From: Hepatocystis sp. ex Piliocolobus tephrosceles
Lineage: Eukaryota > Apicomplexa > Aconoidasida > Haemosporida > Plasmodiidae
Assembly: GCA_902459845.2 (NCBI GenBank)
Contig: CABPSV020000105.1
Coordinates: 1 to 29,521 of the forward strand
Direction: 5' to 3'
Length of the DNA stretch: 29,521 nt
The notes beneath the pieces are model-generated. The model was not told the origin of the DNA and made no database searches. It saw nothing but the letters and a program-made list of their open reading frames with translations. This document shows, piece by piece, positions 24,101 to 29,521 of the stretch (the first letter of the stretch is position 1; each line of letters begins with the position of its first letter). Made by a program: the position numbers and the translations under genes.

Positions 24101-24129
24101 AGTTAAGAGAAGGAAATGGTAACATATAG
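21121..24129 (+). CDS. tRNA/RNA pseudouridine synthase, TruD/Pus7 family, 1,002 aa
   Basis: Converts specific uridines in RNA to pseudouridine (Pus7 acts on tRNA, snRNA and mRNA in yeast). Seen in order: EQDVGIENF (about 43-51) and CIFKYKCEDFHVYEI (75-89), the Pus7 N-terminal blocks; GFKDKR (246-251), where D249 is the catalytic aspartate of the family; GNRFTVVLR (302-310); INYFGMQRFG (332-341); LPILGSLPTR (648-657); a V-F-R-N-I-L-x-x-P block; and FNALILSFNLNCSSYAT (about 947-963), the Pus7 C-terminal block. All catalytic landmarks are present, so it should be active. Large Asn/Lys/Asp-rich insertions separate them, including a Lys-run/Asp-run at about 599-625, which explains the length against about 660-680 residues for yeast and human Pus7. 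The first ATG after the in-frame stop at 21097-21099 is at 21121; the GTG at 21103 is not a likely start. The first 42 residues have several Lys/Arg and no Asp or Glu, resembling an organelle presequence. Confidence 0.93.
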   Translation: MFFGKIRTLSLLSNSKHTLSFVKNNCFISSNSYFFFSSGYLLEQDVGIENFLYDFTVGNKKEKDIVDNVNKDLHCIFKYKCEDFHVYEIENNKNVLNLEYIKKQIILEAGSAVDICFNDNVTEFQHDKNISSDHITISDNIKNNSNKDDDKKNFINTTINSISKQINNTDEILMKKKNFKKSFEEKKVVIPNCDSINIDQSVYKDVHEQKEWVKFILYKLNTDTQEAIREISKVSDISIKDFYYSGFKDKRSVSTQIVCTHVNNLSKLISVRNYYLNKVKKKILICNIKKINKKIELGEHSGNRFTVVLRHVENNEDYLRTRLYNIKKYGFINYFGMQRFGIYQNTFNKGKALMSRDYKEYIKYVLDPLIFEKRFFYSNVIKNNVTSYLKDACNIYHKKNATFAFRYFTCKINKLFRDNNILPSNELNDEKKIKKYLYSYMTNSEYEAYILLHNLFLYEKNSRVGICKNNNELHDKGNCIFDLSDNDDVLHNNISIEKHKYIYDNKIRTYKFNTDDKHKDMDVHTEKEANYNNTYNQNKKHFYTNEKKCVKGISMETRRFHMHSYNAKIFNMLTSYRLSNFGMTIGYGDYIFNKDLYTEKKKKKKKINNDDDDVDDTDEEKDTRNHYNYINIYYGNEIKNTNIYNVVLPILGSLPTRLSFLEVFKTLYRKYKKETDIYSIRIIFIEILLYLIYILYKDKLFKTKKNQILDSFMIQHIIQENKNVNESIKIASNNILTNSSIHIKQVLYIIKQFNTYINTFEYEYGMTCVFRNILAIPKNFYFCFSRYNEPKLKFVNDLYRTNFVKKCMSNEEIKQTHDACTNQTVSSNYHEITSPNINKNNKKQNHFLQEHQKKNKNNRAVLIAYKNESKYTQHKKNSDHMILHVDNDLLDKNTTVQIKNDNFQKSDIESTVSNRLNTCQTKIYTYEDVEDVFNRKLEKQKNKSYRFNALILSFNLNCSSYATMLIRELYGKENELLVHNQIRNCQNYDKLIKQLREGNGNI

Positions 24130-24344
24130 TGTTATTTTAGATGAACAAAAAATAATACACATATATATATATATATATATATATATGCATTTATTCAGTG
24201 TAAAAATAAGTTGTACTTTTTTTTTTTTTTATTATACGAGTACCTTTTAATATGTTGAGCGAAACAAAAAATGCAGTGGACGTCTATGATTTCTTTTGTG
24301 AAGATGTTAGCCTCTCGAATTGATATATTTGCCAGTTTGTTACA

Positions 24345-24375
<31 letters not shown>

Positions 24376-24965
24376 ACATAAAATTTAAAAACCATTTTTG
24401 ATAATTTGCTTTAGCTTGATAGTCTAGTAAAAAGCAAAAAGTTATCCTGTGTTTATCACTAAACAGTTTTATAATAGTTTTTACATACGTGCGGACGAGT
24501 GTGCTCATCTAAACATATTAAATTAATTAAAAAACATGAGCTAAAATAAAGCAGAATAACATGTCTCAAATTGTATAAAAACATTTGTGTGTTATATATG
24601 TTACGATAAACGCGTATATGTGATTATGTAAGTATTTAAACATGAGTGCACATGGTAAAAAATTATCTATTTTTTTTTTTTGTAGTAATGTATACAAGGC
24701 AAAAAAAAAAAAAAAAAAAAAAAAAAAATTAACAAAGGATATTATTAAAAAAATAAGGAAGCTATATATAATCAAACAAGTAACAACATTTTACGTGCTT
24801 AAAATTTTTTTAGTTATATAATATAAAACGGCGATAAAAAATAAAATAAATAAGTAAATAAATAAATGAATGAATGAATAAATCAATGAATAAAAATGAA
24901 AATACATAAAGTCTTGTTTAAAATTATTTAAAATTATTGAATTTTTTTTTTTTTTTTTTACATTT
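24130..24965. other. Convergent spacer between the pseudouridine synthase and AP-4 beta genes
   Basis: Contains 3' regions of both genes, a (TA)n tract (about 24160-24186), T runs near 24220 and 24346-24371, an A run (about 24701-24728) and AAAT/GAAT tetranucleotide repeats (about 24838-24893). Two patches, 24231-24345 and 24395-24530, are noticeably less AT-rich than the rest. The second holds the micro-ORF listed separately. Nothing else could be supported. Confidence 0.6.
24374..24508 (-). CDS. Possible 44-aa micro-ORF, unverified
   Basis: On the minus strand an ATG at 24508 opens 44 codons starting MSTLVRTYVKTIIKLF and ending at TAA 24374-24376. The composition (Arg, Val, Thr, His, Ala, Gln, Trp) is more protein-like than the usual Asn/Lys/Ile/Tyr/Phe frames from AT-rich DNA, and the patch is less AT-rich than its surroundings. 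A second open stretch in another frame follows beyond an A run (to about 24245), so this could be part of a longer gene with an intron or an indel. I do not recognise it. It could equally be 3' UTR of a neighbour or chance. Confidence 0.25.
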
Positions 24966-27900
24966 TCAATAACTTAAAGTTCTTTCGTACTCATCAATAT
25001 AAGTAATAGGAACAACTTGATATACACCGTGTAACACTACATAAAATCTATAAATATTTCCCTAAAACAATGAGTAAATTTTTCCACAATGTCGAGATTG
25101 TCACACTGTGACTTTAAAATCCAATTAATCGAATTTTGTACTTTATTAAAAATGAGTTCAATGAATATATAATGCTTAGTATACAATTGAGAATACATAT
25201 AAAATTTTAAACAATTTTCAATTTCTCCAGATGCAAGTGTTATAATATTATATTTCGATATAAGTTCGTCTATAGTTTCTAATTGCAAATTATAATAATT
25301 ATTTCTTAAGTATATTTTTTCATTATTTTGTTCAATTAATAAATTCCATTGTTCTTGATATTTTTCTGGGTTTATATTATCTGGATCTATTAAAATTTCT
25401 TTTAATTTTTTAAAATTTTTAGAATTACTTACATTGTCTACGGATTCGTTTTTATTTTTACTTTCACTTCGTTCGTTTTGTATAGTATTTTTATTGCTGA
25501 TAGTGTTGTTGATTTTATCAGAATGTGTGTTCATATTATATGCTTCGTTATGTTGATTAAAGATATTTCGATTTGTATCACTTTCATGGATTATGCCATC
25601 ATTATTACGGGTTGTAGGACTATTTGTACGATTTGGTAATAAAACATCATCCGTTACATTAAGTAAGTTGTTATCATTGTCTTTCATATTAGAAAACAGA
25701 ACAGGTATATTATTATCATTATTATTAGTAGTATTACTTTTTTTATGTGTTTCATTATTATTTTCTAAATTATAATTTTTTTTTAATTCGTTAGAGCATT
25801 TATTTTCATCTGTATTAAAATTGTTTATGTTGTAATCTTGCATAAGGTCATTGCTATCATAAAGTAAAGCAGATTCAGTACCATCTTTGGATGTATTATT
25901 TTCACTGTAGTTGTTATTATCCTCCGGATCGTATATTCCTCCGAGGCTTATATTAGGAGAATCTACTTGTTTATTTATGGAATGCTTATATAATATAGAT
26001 AATGTATTAAATTCGGTGTATAATTTATCTAGTAATACATTTTCATTAAATTCACAAAAATTTTTTACTACTTTTTTTTTACAAGCAATAATGTTAAAAG
26101 CTTCTTCATAATTATAGCTCAAAATTTTATAGTAAAAATATAGCTTATCAGTAAGTTCAGGGTATTTATAATTTTTTAATATATTATCAAATAAAGTTGA
26201 TACTATATTGATCATTTCAGATGGTCTTCTATATAACACTTTTAAACTAGCTGTTAATAGTTCTAACATAAATAAATAAGAACCATCTGTTTTTTCTACA
26301 TAATCTTCTAAAATATATGGGGCATCTTCTATATATTCACAATATTCACCTACGATCCAAATATATGATATAATTCCTTCATTTTCGATTAATTTATTGT
26401 CATACTTAATAATTTCTTCTATTATTACTTTATTATATTCCTCATATTTTCGTAATATATCTACGAGCATTTTTATGGTAGCACTACATATATGTGATAC
26501 ATTCATTGGTAAAAAATACGACAAGGCTAATTCTACGACCCTTGAAATTGATTTAGGGATTTTCAATGCTATACGTCCTATTGAATGAATGGCTTTCTGT
26601 GCTATTTCAATGTTATCATCTGAAATATATTCACTGAGTTCATTGATTATGAATACAACGTTTTTCTGTGCAAAAAAAAAAAAAAAAAATAAAAAAAAAG
26701 GGGGCACACATGGTACATACAGATAAATATATGGGTGCATACAAATGAATATGTAAAGCGCATAAACAGATGCGTAAACAAATAATCGTTTAAACAAATA
26801 AAGGAACAAGCAAATAAAGAAACAAACAAATAAAAGAACAAACAAATAAAGGAACAAACAAATAAAGAAACAAACAAATAAAGAAACAAACAAATAAAGA
26901 AACAAACAAATAAAGAAACAAACAAATAAACGCTCAAACAAATAAACGCTCAAACAAATAAAGAAACAAACAAATAAACGCTCAAACAAATAAAGAAACA
27001 AACAAATAAATGCTCAAACAAATAAGTAAAAATATGATAACACACATAGTTGGGTTACCTTCGATGCAACCGATATTAGTATATCCAATTTAATGTCCTT
27101 TATATAAGTAAGATCATTATTACGAAAAAAAAAATACTTATAATCATAATCATAAATGTTACAATTTAATTTATTTGCTTGGTGTAACAATAAATGGGCA
27201 TGTAACAAAACAATATAAGATACTTCATAAGAAGATGTCGAAATTAATGTAAGTAATGGTTCTTGCATTCTTTGAAATATTTTGATTTGTAAATTAGAAT
27301 AATTCATAGAAAAGTTAATAAAACATTTTAAACATGCCAAAACGACGGCAGAAGAAAAATCACGAATATGATTTTCTAATATGTTCATAATATCGTACAT
27401 TTCATCTTCATTTTCTGGTATATATGTACTTACAATGTTTAATACCACACATTTTCCCCATTCATTAAAAGCATATATTTTATTAAGCATATTAAATATT
27501 ATTGCTTTATTTAATTTTAATCCTCCTTCTTCAAATAATATTTCGTTTAATGCATGAACAGCATTGATAATACATTGTGGATCTGGATCTAATAATTTAC
27601 TTTTTAATATTTTTATAATATCATTTTTTATACTTATTTGAGGATTTGTTTTTATTAATTTTACACAACATATAATTGCAATTCTTCTAACATACGAATT
27701 TTTATCATTTAACCCATTAAATAAAGGAGTTTCAATATATTCAAACAAATTACTAAGTTTTAGGTTACAAAAGCTTCTTAATGCTAGTCCTCTTATTATT
27801 GGATCTCCGTCTTTACTATCTTTTTGTAGCGTATTAATGGTTAGTAGTGATAATTCTGAGTTCGTTTCTGTAAAAGTCAGCATGTACGTATATATGTGCA

Positions 27901-28129
27901 TGTGTAAATGTTATTATGTCAGAGGTATATGTAATATAATATACCGCGAAAGCATATTCTAAAAATACAGTACTTACATATATAACATATAAAAGAGTAA
28001 AAAATGAAACTTAAAGTATTGTAAATGAGATTCTACATATATGACATAAAAAGTAAAACAGCATGAAACTAAATAAAGAGCTAAAGCTGTAAAAAAATGA
28101 ATAATATTTTATCAATATAAATACACAAT

Positions 28130-28167
<38 letters not shown>

Positions 28168-28382
28168 CCTGCATAATTGTTTAGATATAAATATATCATT
28201 TTTTTTTGTATTATATCATTGGTACTGGATATCATTATAATTTCTGGAAATAACTTAGATACATCAACACTTAGCGTCATATATGCTATTACTGTTTTTA
28301 GGACATCTCTCTTTTTTTCGTCATTTTTTTCTTGTGGTAATTTCCTTAAAACGTCTTTTAGTTTATTTATTTCGCTCTGCAT
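24966..28382 (-). CDS. AP-4 complex subunit beta (beta-adaptin), 880 aa, four exons
   Basis: Large subunit of an adaptor complex that sorts membrane cargo into vesicles at the trans-Golgi or endosomes. Exons on the complement: 28169-28382, 27059-27867, 25142-26665 and 24966-25061; introns of 301, 393 and 80 nt, all GT..AG; the joined length is 881 codons including TGA at 24966-24968. Start at 28382 (MQSEINKLKDVL) matches the beta-adaptin N-terminus. Seen: KKMIYLYLNNYA, INTLQKDSKDGDPIIRGLAL, NGLNDKNSYVRR, LNEILFEEGG and WGKCVVLN in the alpha-helical trunk (1 to about 600), and APYILEDYVE. The pattern follows AP4B1 more closely than AP-1, AP-2 or AP-3 beta. An Asn/Asp-rich hinge (about 605-760) follows, then a C-terminal appendage platform: NPEKYQEQWNLL, YNIITLASGEIE, IFIELIFNK, and GNIYRFYVVL to DEYERTLSY from the short last exon. 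I saw no clear clathrin-box motif in the hinge, as expected for AP-4. The first 112 codons of the long open frame beginning at 27001 are intron 2. Confidence 0.9.
25062..25141 (-). other. AP-4 beta intron 3, 80 nt, phase 0
   Basis: Donor GTACAA at 25141 follows codon AAA (K) of IELIFNK; acceptor CATTGTTTTAG ends at 25062. The frame stays open through the intron to TAG at 25037, so unspliced reading gives a false C-terminus (VQNSINWIL and so on). Spliced, the protein reads IELIFNK-GNIYRFYVV, which aligns with the ELRIQPGNPNYTLSLK block near the end of beta-adaptin appendages. The stop codon at the head of the last exon's frame coincides with the acceptor TAG. Confidence 0.75.
26666..27058 (-). 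other. AP-4 beta intron 2, 393 nt, phase 0
   Basis: Donor after AAG at 27059 (GTAACC) and acceptor TTTTGCACAG ending at 26666. Exon 2 ends ILISVASK and exon 3 begins KNVVFIINELSEY, continuous in beta-adaptins. The intron is mostly a 16-bp minisatellite and remains open as a Cys/Phe/Leu/Tyr-rich frame, which is not protein. Confidence 0.85.
26791..27029. repeat. 16-bp minisatellite in AP-4 beta intron 2 (about 15 copies, two unit types)
   Basis: On the plus strand the common units are GAAACAAACAAATAAA and CGCTCAAACAAATAAA, sharing the last 12 bases. The first type dominates the low-coordinate half; both are interspersed at 26930-27029. Copies near the ends are degenerate. Confidence 0.9.
27868..28168 (-). 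other. AP-4 beta intron 1, 301 nt, phase 1
   Basis: Donor GTACTT directly after NYA plus one base at 28169; acceptor CTTTTACAG ending at 27868. It contains a 34-base A run on the plus strand (28131-28164), so the donor is followed almost at once by a long T run on the sense strand. Splicing restores NYA-E-TNSELSLLTINTL, the expected beta-adaptin order. Confidence 0.85.
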
Positions 28383-28804
28383 ACATAATAAAATATAATT
28401 TATTAGTGTATAAAATGTTAAGTACTTATGTTTATAAGTACAAGTTTATTCTTGTAATCATTTTACATAAACACGTGCAAGTTAATGTGTAAAAATGTGT
28501 ACATACAAACACATGTATACATATATACATATGTGTTATAATATATTAGTTAACTATCAATTGGTATGCGTTTGTTTTTTTTTTTTTTTTTATTACAAGT
28601 AACATTTGTGGAATATATAAATATTTTGCATATCAATAAACTATTGTAGTAATAACATATTTTTTTTTTTTTTTTTTTTTTTTATTTACTTGGCCAGGCG
28701 ACATATTAATGAATATGGTACACGAAAAAAAGTGTATACGAATGTATTTATATACATATATATTTTAAGGTATAAATAGGAAACATCTATTATAGCAAAA
28801 AAAT

Positions 28805-28840
<36 letters not shown>

Positions 28841-29143
28841 TACTTTATCTGTTTAAATGTGTATATATGTATTATTATATAATTATATGTTGCTAAAACT
28901 TCGTGTTACTAAAATAAAAATTAATACTATTGCGCTCACGCATACATACATATACATATATACAATCGAATGTTCGTATTTCAAAAATTAGTTTTGTTTA
29001 ATATACCAGAAACATAGTTGTATTTTTTTTTTTATTTTAAATATAATACAAATGCTAAAAAGTTTTCACTAAAATTGACATATTCGTTGAACGTAAATAA
29101 TTAACCATAAAATAAAATTTATAGATTTATATGAGATCTGTCC
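28383..29143. other. Gene-free region upstream of AP-4 beta
   Basis: No gene found. It should hold the leader and promoter of AP-4 beta. An out-of-frame ATG at 28386 (minus strand, 7 codons) overlaps the AP-4 beta start. A short hairpin, GTACTTAT/ATAAGTAC with a 4-base loop, lies at 28422-28441. T runs occur near 28575 and 28660, and a (TA)n tract at about 28809-28837. Confidence 0.6.
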
Positions 29144-29309
29144 ACCTCAAAAAAACACAAAACAAAACAAAAAAAAAAAAAAAACATATAAAAAAAAATT
29201 CGAATTGAATTAAATTGAATATTCCAATCTTTATTTTAATATTTTTGTTATGAAAAAAATATACAAGTGTTATTAACATGCGAACGAACGTTTAAAAATG
29301 TACAAATAA

Positions 29310-29358
<49 letters not shown>

Positions 29359-29521
29359 TATGTAATTTTTAAACGTTCGTTCGCATGTTAATAACACTTG
29401 TATATTTTTTTCATAACAAAAATATTAAAATAAAGATTGGAATATTCAATTTAATTCAATTCGAATTTTTTTTTATATGTTTTTTTTTTTTTTTTTTTTT
29501 TTTTTTGTTTTTTTTTGAGGT
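29144..29521. repeat. Long inverted repeat (arms about 156 nt, AT-rich spacer 65 nt) reaching the window end
   Basis: Arm 1 (29144-29299) and arm 2 (29365-29521) are reverse complements. The match is perfect from CATAT and ATTCGAATTG through GTTCG to ATTTTTAAACG, over about 115 nt. It is imperfect only in the outer A/T tract: arm 1 has several C in the A run, arm 2 has a single G in the T run, and the lengths differ by one. The spacer 29300-29364 is mainly (TA)n. Arm 2 ends GAGGT on the last base of the window, mirroring ACCTC at 29144-29148. This could be a true cruciform-capable palindrome or a fold-back artefact at a sequence end. Confidence 0.92.

Noticed and set aside
24481..24520. tRNA-like or snoRNA-like GC-richer patch
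   Set aside because: No cloverleaf, A/B box pair or convincing C/D or H/ACA elements could be built by eye.
25037..25141. Read-through C-terminus of AP-4 beta ending at TAG 25037
   Set aside because: At first it looked like the natural end, but the spliced alternative fits the beta appendage end better. It is kept only as possible intron retention.
26666..27001. Hydrophobic Cys/Phe/Leu/Tyr-rich N-terminus (112 codons) of the long minus-strand frame
   Set aside because: It is minisatellite intron sequence; splice sites at 27059 and 26665 join the real exons in frame.
29144..29521. Transposon or MITE with terminal inverted repeats
   Set aside because: No transposase or target-site duplication is visible, and Plasmodium genomes are known to lack transposons. 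The arms meet around a simple (TA)n spacer.

Overview
The window looks like nuclear DNA of a malaria parasite (genus Plasmodium or a very close apicomplexan). It has extremely AT-rich spacers and introns full of poly(A)/poly(T) and (TA)n tracts. Its proteins carry Asn/Asp/Lys low-complexity insertions, its introns are short with GT..AG ends, and one exon is about 14.4 kb long. I cannot fix the species from the sequence alone. There is no sign of prokaryotic, viral or transposon coding content, and I found no tRNA, rRNA or CRISPR.

Layout from left to right: (1) a spacer, then a single-exon LC8-family dynein light chain at 851-1144 (+). (2) A gene-free interval of about 1.95 kb that should hold the promoter of the next gene. 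(3) The cytoplasmic dynein heavy chain, 3098-18950 (+): a giant exon, one 346-nt intron and a small last exon. As given, the reading frame is broken twice near the 3' end (about 17517-17563 and 18206-18236) although conserved dynein sequence continues on both sides. (4) A two-exon gene for an 83-residue single-membrane-span protein, complement(19863-20398), which plain ORF calling misses. (5) A Pus7/TruD-type pseudouridine synthase, 21121-24129 (+), head to head with gene 4. (6) A convergent spacer with one possible micro-ORF, complement(24374-24508). (7) The beta subunit of the AP-4 adaptor complex, complement(24966-28382), in four exons; its last exon is reached by an 80-nt intron that is easily missed because the frame stays open through most of it. 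(8) A spacer ending in a long inverted repeat, 29144-29521, that runs to the last base of the window.

The genes are conserved eukaryotic housekeeping functions: minus-end microtubule motor (heavy chain plus a light chain of the same complex family, adjacent and on the same strand), RNA pseudouridylation, and vesicle coat/cargo sorting. I found no evidence of a new multi-gene system. The items most worth checking are the terminal inverted repeat, the two frame breaks in the dynein heavy chain, the overlooked 83-residue gene, and the hidden last exon of AP-4 beta.
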